Shown here in pieces: positions 24,246 through 32,349 of a stretch of 32,571 bases of DNA. Every line of letters starts with the position of its first letter. Within the stretch, counting starts at the first letter, position 1. The DNA comes from an uncultured Oscillospiraceae bacterium (GTDB lineage: Bacteria > Bacillota > Clostridia > Oscillospirales > Acutalibacteraceae), in NCBI GenBank assembly GCA_900549755.1, contig URPQ01000013.1:1-32571 (forward strand), read 5' to 3'. The position numbers and the translations under genes are program-made. The notes under the pieces were generated by a model. It worked only from the letters and a program-made list of their open reading frames with translations, ran no database searches and had not been told where the DNA came from.

Positions 24246-25376
24246 ATGGCAAGTATCAATTTTAAGCACACCCCTTTCGGGGATCTGGCGCTGATAAGCA
24301 TGCGCGGCTGCGAGGACATAGCCTCACAGGTAGACTATTACTTAAAGCAATGGCGCAATATTCCGGATGATGAATCCTTTGTGGTTCCGGCTAACTGCCC
24401 GCGCTTCGGAACGGGCGAGGCAAAGGCGGTTTTAAAGCACACGGCACGCGGACTTGATGCCTACATTCTTTGTGATTGCTTTAATTACAGCGTAACCTAC
24501 AAAATGTACGGTCAGACCGTTCCTATGAGTCCTGATGACCACTACCAGGATTTAAAGCGCATAATAGCGGCGCTCGGCGGCAAGGCAAGAAGAATAACCG
24601 TTATAATGCCTATGCTGTATGAAGGCAGACAGCACAGAAGAACCACCCGCGAATCTATGGACTGCGCAATGGCGCTCCAGGAGCTTGTGGCAATGGGCGT
24701 CAAGAATATAGTAACATTCGACGCGCACGACCCCCGCGTAAACAACGCAATCCCGCTTGACGGCTTTGATAATGTTCAGGCAGCTTACCAGATGATAAAG
24801 GCTCTGTTAAAAACCGTTCCCGATATTAAGCTTGACCGCGACCACACTATGATAGTATCCCCCGATGAGGGCGGTATGGGTCGCTGCATCTATTATTCCT
24901 CCGTTTTGGGTCTTGACCTCGGTATGTTCTACAAGCGCCGCAACTATTCTGTGGTAGTAAACGGCAGAAACCCGATTGAGGCACACGAGTTTCTCGGAAA
25001 CGATATAACCGGCAAGGACCTTATTTTGGTTGACGATATGATCTCCTCGGGCGAATCAATGCTCGATATAGCCGCAAAGCTCAAAGAAAAGGGCGCGGGC
25101 AGAATATTCATCTTCTCCACCTTCGGTCTTTTTGTTGAAGGCTTTGAAAAATTCGACCAATACTATGCCGACGGCAAGATTGATAAAATTTTCACCACCA
25201 ACCTTATTTACCAGCCGCAGGAGCTGCTCGACCGCGATTGGTACTGCAGCGTAAACATGTCAAAGTACATTGCACTGCTTGTTGAAACCCTCAATTACGA
25301 TAATTCCATAAGCAGCCTGTTAGACCCGGTAGACCGCATTAAGAAAATTGTGGCAAAATACGGGCAGGATAAATAA
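24246..25376 (+). CDS. prs: Ribose-phosphate pyrophosphokinase (PRPP synthetase), long divergent form
   Basis: It would make PRPP from ribose 5-phosphate and ATP for nucleotide, His and Trp synthesis. The protein has 376 aa, about 60 more than typical Prs. Recognisable elements are the ATP-loop region YEGRQHRRTTRESMD (RQHRR where the family has RQDRK), FDAHDPRVNN (usual DLHAGQIQG), the flavin-like IVSPDEGGMGR (usual VSPDVGGVVRA), YKRR and the PRPP loop LILVDDMISSGESM (about 259-272). The N-terminal FSGSSNP motif of standard Prs is replaced. The insert near residues 85-110 and the C-terminal tail account for the extra length. The ATG at 24246 has GGAGGG 8 nt upstream. It is divergent from rimP and ends in a clean terminator. 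Enzyme class is likely; the gene could be a paralogue, because the main prs may lie elsewhere. Confidence 0.85.
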   Translation: MASINFKHTPFGDLALISMRGCEDIASQVDYYLKQWRNIPDDESFVVPANCPRFGTGEAKAVLKHTARGLDAYILCDCFNYSVTYKMYGQTVPMSPDDHYQDLKRIIAALGGKARRITVIMPMLYEGRQHRRTTRESMDCAMALQELVAMGVKNIVTFDAHDPRVNNAIPLDGFDNVQAAYQMIKALLKTVPDIKLDRDHTMIVSPDEGGMGRCIYYSSVLGLDLGMFYKRRNYSVVVNGRNPIEAHEFLGNDITGKDLILVDDMISSGESMLDIAAKLKEKGAGRIFIFSTFGLFVEGFEKFDQYYADGKIDKIFTTNLIYQPQELLDRDWYCSVNMSKYIALLVETLNYDNSISSLLDPVDRIKKIVAKYGQDK

Positions 25377-25388
25377 TTTTCGTTTGCA

Positions 25389-25424
25389 AAATTCCGCCGC
25401 AATAAAAATGCGGCGGAATTTTTA
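25389..25424 (+). terminator. Rho-independent terminator of prs
   Basis: A 12-bp stem AAATTCCGCCGC / GCGGCGGAATTT (25389-25400 with 25410-25421) has a nine-base loop and continues into TTTATAAAG. Confidence 0.9.
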
Positions 25425-25444
25425 TAAAGACAAATAAAAAATGC

Positions 25445-25473
25445 TTGCAAAACAAGTGTACTTGTGTTAGAAT
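25445..25473 (+). promoter_or_regulatory. tRNA-Gln promoter
   Basis: TTGCAA (25445-25450) and TAGAAT (25468-25473) are 17 bp apart, giving a start about 10 nt before the tRNA. The nearby TATAAT at 25482-25487 is too close to the tRNA to be its -10. Confidence 0.6.
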
Positions 25474-25489
25474 AACACTGTTATAATAT

Positions 25490-25564
25490 TGGGGTGTCGT
25501 CAAGCGGTAAGACACAGCACTTTGACTGCTGCATTCGTGAGTTCGAATCTCGCCACCCCAGCCA
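25490..25564 (+). tRNA. tRNA-Gln (anticodon TTG)
   Basis: The 75-nt sequence folds into a full cloverleaf. The seven-pair acceptor stem is TGGGGTG (25490-25496) with CACCCCA (25554-25560), discriminator G, and CCA is genomically encoded (25562-25564). The anticodon arm is CAGCA-CTTTGAC-TGCTG, which places TTG at positions 34-36 and so reads Gln codon CAA. The T-loop has the expected TTCGAAT. It stands alone, between its own promoter and terminator. Confidence 0.97.
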
Positions 25565-25565
25565 T

Positions 25566-25620
25566 ACAGAGTGTTGTTATAGTAGCCGAGAGGTTATTTG
25601 TAACAACACTCTGTTTTTTT
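25566..25620 (+). terminator. Terminator of the tRNA-Gln unit
   Basis: A perfect 14-bp stem (25566-25579 with 25601-25614) spans a 21-nt loop and ends in eight T. Confidence 0.9.
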
Positions 25621-25724
25621 GTTTTGTTTCGCTTATGCTGCTGCATTGGCAGCTTTTTCTGTTCGTTATTATAATTTGTCTGCAGCTTCGCAAAAATGTA
25701 ATGAAGAACGTTCTTTTTGTTTGC

Positions 25725-27971
25725 CTATACCCTTATTTCAATTTCTGTACGGAGAGGTAAATTATCCCCTGAACCTATATAAATTTCAACCTTACCGTTT
25801 TCAAGTTCATACCTGTTATTGCAAGAAAAAATCCTTAGCTCGTCATAGCCCAATGTAAACGTTACGGTTTGCTCACTGTGGGGGGCAATGTAGATCTTTT
25901 TAAAGCTCTTTAATTCTTTAACCCTGCGGCGGATAGAATTGCCCTTTCCGTGAATATAAAGCTGAACTGCCTCTTTGCCGCCGATATCCGATACGTTTCT
26001 GATTACCGCTTTTACTTCAAACAAGCAAGCGCCCTTTTCGGTAACCTCCATTGAAACGTATTCAAAATCAGAATATGAAAGTCCGTAACCGAAAGGATAT
26101 AAAACTCTTTTATTATTATCGCCATATGTATTAACTACCCAATCATCGGAAACCGACGACTGTGCGCTTGTGATGCGGTTGTAATATGCCGGCAGGCAGG
26201 TGGGTGCATACGGAATAGATACTGAAAGCTTACCGGACGGATTAACCTTACCCATTAAAATGTCCGACAAAGCACGGCCTCCCTCTTCACCCGGATACCA
26301 CGCTGTAAGCACAGCGTCGGCAATTTCGCTTACTCTTGTTATATCGTAAGGTCTGCCCGCAATAAGCAAAGCTATGATCGGCTTGCCGGTTCTCTTGAGA
26401 GTCTCTATCAATTCAAGCTGATTGCCGGGTAATGAAATATCCGAAATATCCATACCCTCTCCGCAGTCAAGGAATTTTTTTGCCTTAATTGCCGCCCCGT
26501 TATTAAAATCGTAGGTAAGATTTGAGTTATTTTTCGCCGTACTTCCGCCTATTGTTACAATTATAACATCGGATCCTTCGCAAAGCCTTAAAGCATTATC
26601 AAAATCCTCTGTATCGCCTGTAAAGCTCCACCCCTTTGTAAATCCCGACAAATTGAGCGTTTCCTTAAAGACATCCTTAATAGCCCTTGCCTGATCGTCT
26701 ACAAAGGGTGTATAGTCGCCTAACTGATAGTAAATATCAGCCGCATGCTCGCCTATCAGGGCAACCCTTTTATTATTGTCTATAGGTAATATGCCGTTAT
26801 TTTTAAGTAATACGATAGATTCCGCCGCCATATCATAAGCCAGCTTTTTCTGTATTCCGCTTTCAATAAATACCGAAAGCGAGTCGTCCTCTTTAATATA
26901 GGGATTATCAAAAAGTCCTAATTCGCATTTCTTTTCAAGTATTCTCGTTACCGACTCGTCAATAAGCTTTATATCCGCAAGCCCTTCTTCTGCCGCAGCC
27001 TCAAGCTTTAAATAGGCGCCTGCGTCGGCAAGGCTTAAATCAATGCCTGCCTTTAAAACATTGGCAGCTCCCGTTACAGGGTCCTGCCCCATTTGTTCAA
27101 TTACTCTCGGAACAGCCCAACCGTCGGAAAGGGTTATTCCCTTAAATCCCATTTGTTTTCTTAAAACTTCCCTTAGAAGATAGGAATTGATATGGCACGG
27201 CACGCCGTCAACCGTGTTGTATGCCGCCATAATTATATCTGCGCCGGCTTTTACAGCTTTTTCGGTCGGAGGTAAATGAATATCGTGAAGCTCCCTTATT
27301 CCGACATTGACCTCCTCTGTATTCATACCGCCGAAGCAATCCCCTGCCGCGCAGTAATGCTTACAGCAAATAAGCGCATTGTTTTTCTTGAAGCCCTCAA
27401 CGCCGGCTTTGGCAAATTCGGAAATCAAATAAGGATCTTCAGAAAAAAGCTCCTCCGTTCTGCCCCAGCGAGGGTCGCGGGCAACATCAAGCATAGTAAC
27501 AAATCCGATATGATTTGCCGAAAGCTCGATTTCTTTACCGACAGTATCCATCATTTCGGAATAAAGTCCGGGATTAAAGGAAGAGCCGATGCATAAATTT
27601 GTGGGAAAAACCGTACTGCCCAAAGCATGAACGCCATGGTTTGCTTCCACCTCAACAAGAACGGGAATTTTCACTCTTGCATTGTCGAGTATGAACTTTT
27701 GCATCATATTGGCAAATTTAACTCTGTGGCGGGGCTCGATACCCGTCCCCCAATTATGCTGTGTAAAGCCGTCGGCACGTAAAAAGTTGCTGATAGCGCC
27801 CATTGCGCCGTAATTGCTTATAAAATTTTTAAATTCGTCTTTTAAAGCAAATTCTTCACCGTTTCTTTCAAAACAGCGATAGCCCGCCACCGTTTGAGAC
27901 ATTTGGGCAAGCTTTTCTCGCAGCGTCATTTCCTTTAAAAGCCCTTTAATTTGTTGAGTGTAATTATTCAT
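25725..27971 (-). CDS. Glycoside hydrolase family 3 beta-glycosidase
   Basis: A 748-aa cytoplasmic (no signal peptide) GH3 enzyme that would release terminal beta-linked glucose, xylose or similar sugars. The TIM-barrel domain (about 1-320) shows VEANHGVHALGSTVFPTN, MLDVARDPRWGRTEELFSED and CCKHYCAAGD. The nucleophile is Asp283 in GITLSDGWAV. The second alpha/beta sandwich domain follows (about 370-580), with IVLLKNNGILPI and PGEEGGRALSDILMGKVNPSGKL, and a C-terminal Fn3-like domain (about 640-748). The exact sugar cannot be told from sequence. It lies 11 bp after the regulator gene 27983-29164 and is probably co-transcribed with it. No clear ribosome site precedes the ATG, which suggests coupling to the regulator's translation. 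Confidence 0.95.
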   Translation of the reverse strand: MNNYTQQIKGLLKEMTLREKLAQMSQTVAGYRCFERNGEEFALKDEFKNFISNYGAMGAISNFLRADGFTQHNWGTGIEPRHRVKFANMMQKFILDNARVKIPVLVEVEANHGVHALGSTVFPTNLCIGSSFNPGLYSEMMDTVGKEIELSANHIGFVTMLDVARDPRWGRTEELFSEDPYLISEFAKAGVEGFKKNNALICCKHYCAAGDCFGGMNTEEVNVGIRELHDIHLPPTEKAVKAGADIIMAAYNTVDGVPCHINSYLLREVLRKQMGFKGITLSDGWAVPRVIEQMGQDPVTGAANVLKAGIDLSLADAGAYLKLEAAAEEGLADIKLIDESVTRILEKKCELGLFDNPYIKEDDSLSVFIESGIQKKLAYDMAAESIVLLKNNGILPIDNNKRVALIGEHAADIYYQLGDYTPFVDDQARAIKDVFKETLNLSGFTKGWSFTGDTEDFDNALRLCEGSDVIIVTIGGSTAKNNSNLTYDFNNGAAIKAKKFLDCGEGMDISDISLPGNQLELIETLKRTGKPIIALLIAGRPYDITRVSEIADAVLTAWYPGEEGGRALSDILMGKVNPSGKLSVSIPYAPTCLPAYYNRITSAQSSVSDDWVVNTYGDNNKRVLYPFGYGLSYSDFEYVSMEVTEKGACLFEVKAVIRNVSDIGGKEAVQLYIHGKGNSIRRRVKELKSFKKIYIAPHSEQTVTFTLGYDELRIFSCNNRYELENGKVEIYIGSGDNLPLRTEIEIRV

Positions 27972-27982
27972 AATTTTTTTAT

Positions 27983-29164
27983 TTAAACTGTACTTTGTTC
28001 CCTAATATAATCGTCAAGATATTTCAAATTTATATAAGGCTTTACCGTATCTATAAAATCCTTTTTCCGCTTTACGTTAAGAAGCTTATATAAATTTGAC
28101 ATTTTGTGCTTTACGGAGCTTAAAGACATAAAAAGACTGTCGGCTATTTCCAAGGCGGTTTTGCCGCGAATAAGCATACCGATTATTTTCAGGTCGTTCA
28201 AATCAATTGAGCTTAGCATACTTTCAATCATTATCGGTATTTCGGGAGTCTCTATTTCTTCAACACTGCTGTCAAAATTGAGCCTTCGGTTTGCAGGCTT
28301 AAAGCAATCGGTGCTTTGCTCAAATGGTATATTGGCGGTAGTGTCTCTTGAAGTGAAATAATTTTTGAGCATTATATTAACACTTCCGAAATCGTTTCTG
28401 TTTTTAACGCAAAGCTCATATAATCTGTAAAGCATTATTGCCCCTGAGGTCTGTTTATAGCTTGAGGACGTAAGCGACGGATAATAAAGCCTTGACAACA
28501 AGCTGTTCATTGAACCGATAAAAAAGGTTTTTTCAATGTATTCGGGGTCGCTGTGCTTAAGCCTTTCTATCAAATCAATAGCCACAAGGTCGTTTACCAA
28601 AATAACAACGTCATATTTATCCCGATTTTCAAAAAAGCTTTCATAGCAATTATCAAGACCGTTTACAACCGTATAAATATCTTCAGGCTCAAGCGCAGTC
28701 CACCTCTGATATATTCCCTCCGCCAATTTCATATCGGCATTTGAGCGGGGATTTAAGCCGTAAACCGCCAGATTTTTTCTGTTGTTTGTTACGCAGTAAT
28801 TAAGAATTATATTTGACTTATCGGCTATATCGTTGCTTATCATATTGGCGTGCCTGATATTAAACGGAACGTTTAAAAAATCGTCCTTTAATATTACCGG
28901 AATATTCTTCTCATAGCATTTTTCAATTACCCATTCGCTGTAATCGTCCAAATCAATTTTGGTTTTTATAAAAAACGCGACTGCCTCTTCATCGTGAGCG
29001 GCTAACGAAATAAATTCATCAAAAGAAAAGGTATCGATAACCTTGAGCTTTTTTCGGTAAATATCCGTCATTCTTTTTACTATAACATCGTTATGATAGA
29101 AAAAGCTTCTCTCATCGGAAAGTTTTTTAGTCGAATTCAGAAAGCGCAAAACATAAAATGCCAA
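27983..29164 (-). CDS. Transcriptional regulator with sugar-binding-protein-like sensor and C-terminal LuxR HTH
   Basis: A 393-aa protein. Residues about 40-290 resemble the periplasmic-binding-protein type I fold used by LacI-family sensors; YDVVILVNDLVAIDLIERL parallels the late strand-helix of that fold, and NIILNYCVTNNRKNLAVYGL its hinge region. Residues about 322-375 form a LuxR-type HTH: IGMLIRGKTALEIADSLFMSL then SVKHKMSNLYKLLNVKRKKD. LacI regulators carry their HTH at the N-terminus, so this order is unusual. The start is a TTG at 29164 with GGGG about 8 nt upstream, since no in-frame ATG is close; the next ATG is about 31 codons in. It precedes the GH3 gene by 11 bp, so it probably senses a sugar and controls that enzyme and neighbours. 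The two-domain layout is seen; the ligand is unknown. Confidence 0.75.
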   Translation of the reverse strand: MAFYVLRFLNSTKKLSDERSFFYHNDVIVKRMTDIYRKKLKVIDTFSFDEFISLAAHDEEAVAFFIKTKIDLDDYSEWVIEKCYEKNIPVILKDDFLNVPFNIRHANMISNDIADKSNIILNYCVTNNRKNLAVYGLNPRSNADMKLAEGIYQRWTALEPEDIYTVVNGLDNCYESFFENRDKYDVVILVNDLVAIDLIERLKHSDPEYIEKTFFIGSMNSLLSRLYYPSLTSSSYKQTSGAIMLYRLYELCVKNRNDFGSVNIMLKNYFTSRDTTANIPFEQSTDCFKPANRRLNFDSSVEEIETPEIPIMIESMLSSIDLNDLKIIGMLIRGKTALEIADSLFMSLSSVKHKMSNLYKLLNVKRKKDFIDTVKPYINLKYLDDYIREQSTV

Positions 29165-29194
29165 AATATCATCCCCGGAAGCTTGTTTTTATGT

Positions 29195-29223
29195 ATTATA
29201 CCACAAAGCAAAAATTCTTGCAA
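29195..29223 (-). promoter_or_regulatory. Promoter of the LuxR-HTH regulator and GH3 operon
   Basis: On the minus strand, TTGCAA (29218-29223) and a perfect TATAAT (29195-29200) are 17 bp apart; predicted start near 29188. Inverted copies of CCGGAAGCTTG flank it at 29175-29185 and 29262-29272. Confidence 0.7.
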
Positions 29224-29330
29224 GACATCTTTGCAAAACTGCCGTCTTATGTAGCATACCGCAAGCTTCCGGTTTTAAACGAAAAATATTTAATTTTGAT
29301 ATATAAATCGGATATTAAGGTACTGCGGTA

Positions 29331-30308
29331 TTACCCGATTATACCTAAAAGCAATCTTCTGAGGAACGAGAGATCCCCTGCGTTTGCGGGTTGAGAATCG
29401 CCGTCCAAATCATATTTTAAATCTGTATTGAGATTTACCGACGCCTTTTTGAGAATCACAAGATCTATGATATCTACAGCTCCGTCTTCGTTCAGGTCGC
29501 CCTTTATCAAATCAATCCATTTAGCGTAAAGTACGGCGCCTGCGGTCGCAAGTGTAACCTTTTCGCCGCTGTAATCGGAAGCGGAATACCAACCGACGAA
29601 TTTCTTACCGTCCTTGACGGGGGTTTTTAAAGCTCCGTCCGCTGTTTCAAACTCGGCTTTATATTCGCCGTCGTCACAGTATACAACGGTAACCTGATTT
29701 TCTGCGGACGCGTCAACCGTATGTAATAAAATTGAACTGATTTCAAAATTCACAACGCCGGAAAAGCCTATTCTGAGCGGCTTGCCGTTTCCCGTTATTT
29801 CACCAGTGAGGTAATAGCTGCTTCCTGCGTCGGTCTTTGTATGATTTTTTACGGCGGCTACATAAAACGCACCCTTAGAGGTTGATGAGCCGTTACCGTC
29901 ATAACCGATGGCAATCTGCGGCAGATTACGTGCGTCTTGGCTGTTTCCATTATTATTAACGATCCAGTAATTCAACGTTACGGCATACTTTTTGCCGCTC
30001 TCAAGCTGTACCCAAGCGCCATTTGTATACTTTAAGCCTATCTCTTTACACCAAGTTGATTTACTGCCGACCGCACGTATGGGTTTATTATCCCAATACC
30101 ACTGTTGTGCAGAAAGCTTTAATATTCCGCCCTCGGTATCGTATGTCATAGCAGTGTTGTCACTGGTAATCAGTAACTGCGATTTTGACAGATCGATTAC
30201 TCTGTCGGCTGCGGTAGGGTTGTTATTTACAGCCGCAGCAAACGGGGTTGAAATAATCGCTGTTACAAGTAACACACTTGCTGATAATGCTGATAATAGT
30301 CTTTTCAA
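29331..30308 (-). CDS. Secreted dockerin-domain protein
   Basis: A 325-aa exported protein with signal peptide (KRLLSALSASVLLVTAII, cut after about residue 26). Residues about 35-205 form a beta-rich domain that may bind carbohydrate; an InlB-like repeat follows (about 208-266, GKKFVGWYSASDYSG and AVLYAKW). The C-terminus is a type I dockerin: GDLNEDGAVDIIDLVILKKA (about 270-289) and a second Ca loop YDLDGDSQPANAGDLSFLRR. Dockerins bind cohesins of cellulosome scaffoldins or cell-surface proteins. No catalytic domain is recognisable. The start is a TTG at 30308 with GGAGG 9 nt upstream. It follows the solute-binding protein gene at a 190-bp distance and may share its control. No cohesin gene is in the window. 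Confidence 0.82.
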   Translation of the reverse strand: MKRLLSALSASVLLVTAIISTPFAAAVNNNPTAADRVIDLSKSQLLITSDNTAMTYDTEGGILKLSAQQWYWDNKPIRAVGSKSTWCKEIGLKYTNGAWVQLESGKKYAVTLNYWIVNNNGNSQDARNLPQIAIGYDGNGSSTSKGAFYVAAVKNHTKTDAGSSYYLTGEITGNGKPLRIGFSGVVNFEISSILLHTVDASAENQVTVVYCDDGEYKAEFETADGALKTPVKDGKKFVGWYSASDYSGEKVTLATAGAVLYAKWIDLIKGDLNEDGAVDIIDLVILKKASVNLNTDLKYDLDGDSQPANAGDLSFLRRLLLGIIG

Positions 30309-30435
30309 ACCACTTTCCTCCTTTGTATAATAGAGAGTTTTGTTATAATTATCAGTTTTTCAAATAAACACAAAACAGTCGTCTTTCGAATATTCCGCAA
30401 AGGAAAGAAAACCGTAAGCGAAATTAAACCGAATA

Positions 30436-30476
30436 GGGCAAAGCTATTAAGAAACGCAGCTTCTAAGGCTTTGCCC
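30436..30476 (-). other. Intergenic hairpin between solute-binding protein and dockerin genes
   Basis: GGGCAAAGC (30436-30444) pairs with GCTTTGCCC (30468-30476), with a weaker inner stem. On the minus strand it lies 20 bp after the solute-binding protein stop. No T-run follows, so it may stabilise the upstream message or act as a partial terminator. Confidence 0.5.
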
Positions 30477-30497
30477 CAAATCAGATTGAACAATAAT

Positions 30498-31934
30498 TTA
30501 TTTTAAGCCGTCAAGCACCTTATTCGACTCTGTAACCGCGCCGTCAAATACGTTATCAACCTTTGAAAGTGCAACCGCCATTTGCTCAGAGGAAGAGCTG
30601 TACAGCTCCTTAAAGCTGTCGGTGTGCGGCCATTCATGATTTACGAGTAAAAGCGGACCCTTTAAAATACTCATATTATAATTTTGATTTTTGTAATTCG
30701 CTAAAACTTCCTGTGTATAGAACTTCTGCATTTCTTTGTTTCCGAAGATATTTGTTGCATTGTTGCAGTTATCAACATCAAGGAAGTAACGCAGGAAGTA
30801 ATATGCTCCCTCAACATTCTTTGCCTTCTGTGCAATACCGTATGCACGGCAAGATGAGCCTGAATAGTTGCAGGGTACGCCACCGTATGAGGTAGGCATT
30901 TTTACTGCGCCGTAATCGCTTGCTTTCATATCCTTTAAGTAACCGTTGCGTTTAAGCGCATAGTGGTCGGTTGTAAGCATTGCAATATTGCCTGCCGGCC
31001 ACTGTGCTATATAGTAGTTGCCTACAAGACCCTCTGCTTTGCATTCTGCAAAGAATTTCATGGATTTAAGGATAGCGTCGTTGTTTTTCACTCTTTCAAC
31101 ACGGCTCGTTGCGGAATTATAGGTCATAAATACAGGTCCCATAGTAAGCGCCATATCTCTCGGATCCAAAACGCCGCCGTAGAAGCCAAGCTTTTTAGCG
31201 TCAAGCATACATTGCTTAAAGGTTTCCCATGTCCAGTTATTCTGATTTATATAATCAACAGGTGATGTAAGTCCGTTATCGTTGAATATCTTTTTGTTGT
31301 AAACTACAATCGGAGTTGTAGGCGCATAAGGCGAATAATAGGAATTTACGAAATAAGCCTTGCCGTTAAAGGAGGTCGCCTTGGTTACTCTGGGATCCCA
31401 GAAGCCGTCATTTATATCAAATATTGAGGTAAGAGGCTGAGCAACCTTATATATTTGAGGCATAGAATCGCAGAGCACTATAATGTCAGGTCCCTTATTG
31501 GAAGCAATCTTAATTGCAATGTCTGCGGCGTATTTACGTTCGTTGTAAAGCTCCCACTTAACGTTAATGCCGGTAAGCTTTGTGAATTCCTTTGCAACCT
31601 TAACATATTCCTCGCCGCCTTCATCGCCCCAATGCGCGAAGGTGACGCTTGTTCCCCTCAGCTTTTTAGGTATGTTACCAAATACCGAAAGTCTGTCCTT
31701 TGCGTCAATTTCTTTCACCGGATTTTTGCTGCCGCCGTTGCCGCCTGGTGTTCCGTCGTCGGAAACCGTACCGTCAAGGGAAATGTCAATGTCGTCGAGA
31801 TCTGCCATATCAAGCTCCCCGCCGTTGTCGGAGGCTGTATTGTCAACTTCTTTGCCTTTGCCGCAGCCGACTGCGGATAAGCACAGGAATACCGCAAGTA
31901 TAAGCGACAATAATCTGATAATTTTCTTATTCAT
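30498..31934 (-). CDS. ABC-transporter extracellular solute-binding lipoprotein (family 1)
   Basis: A 478-aa membrane-anchored binding protein for sugars or oligosaccharides. The lipobox LSAVGC follows the charged start and hydrophobic stretch, giving Cys near residue 24. A Gly/Asp/Ser-rich linker comes next (about 30-70), then the two-lobed fold: VTFAHWGDEGGEEYVKVAKEF, the ligand-site-like GPDIIVLCDSMPQI, then FNGKAYFVN and VVYNKKIFNDNGL typical of family 1. The ATG at 31934 is preceded by AAGGAAT; an ATG two codons earlier has poorer spacing. No permease or ATPase gene follows, unlike in complete sugar operons. Substrate specificity cannot be read here. It lies upstream of the dockerin and GH3 group and presumably delivers their products. 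Confidence 0.93.
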   Translation of the reverse strand: MNKKIIRLLSLILAVFLCLSAVGCGKGKEVDNTASDNGGELDMADLDDIDISLDGTVSDDGTPGGNGGSKNPVKEIDAKDRLSVFGNIPKKLRGTSVTFAHWGDEGGEEYVKVAKEFTKLTGINVKWELYNERKYAADIAIKIASNKGPDIIVLCDSMPQIYKVAQPLTSIFDINDGFWDPRVTKATSFNGKAYFVNSYYSPYAPTTPIVVYNKKIFNDNGLTSPVDYINQNNWTWETFKQCMLDAKKLGFYGGVLDPRDMALTMGPVFMTYNSATSRVERVKNNDAILKSMKFFAECKAEGLVGNYYIAQWPAGNIAMLTTDHYALKRNGYLKDMKASDYGAVKMPTSYGGVPCNYSGSSCRAYGIAQKAKNVEGAYYFLRYFLDVDNCNNATNIFGNKEMQKFYTQEVLANYKNQNYNMSILKGPLLLVNHEWPHTDSFKELYSSSSEQMAVALSKVDNVFDGAVTESNKVLDGLK

Positions 31935-31994
31935 AATCATATTCCTTACTTTTATAAGCCTTAAAGATTGGATTGTTACAGGAACTACTTAATA

Positions 31995-32047
31995 ATTATA
32001 ACACATTATTTGAAAATAAGAGTGCATATATTTTAGTAATATTGCAC
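31995..32047 (-). promoter_or_regulatory. Putative promoter and operator of the solute-binding protein gene
   Basis: A minus-strand TATAAT (31995-32000) lacks a recognisable -35. Upstream lies an imperfect palindrome with GTGCA (32022-32026) and TGCAC (32043-32047), plus another TGCAC at 32056-32060. This suggests an activator- or repressor-controlled start. The rest of the intergenic region 31935-32349 shows nothing else clear. Confidence 0.4.
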
Positions 32048-32349
32048 CGAATAAATGCACCTTTTTTGAAGACTGATACATTATAACGGCTCTGATCGAC
32101 GCTTTTTATCAGCTATACTTTGTGATTTTCAAACAAAACGGTTACAAACGGTATTTTAAGCTTTTGACATCACAAATGTTATAAAAACAGATACTCTTTT
32201 TTAAACTCCATAACAAGCCCCCTTAATATTTTTTGAAAACAAAAGCGGATCTTCGGAGTTGGACAGAAACATATCGTAATGATTGGGTATGTTATAATTT
32301 CGGTATTGCCGCTTTTTAAAACATATCCGCTTTGCCCCAAAAACCGTTT

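Noticed and set aside
25482..25487. TATAAT just before tRNA-Gln
   Set aside because: Its start point would fall inside the tRNA; the pair at 25445-25473 fits better.
25494..25858. Small plus-strand frames over the tRNA and its terminator
   Set aside because: They run through structural RNA and the end of the GH3 gene and show no protein features.
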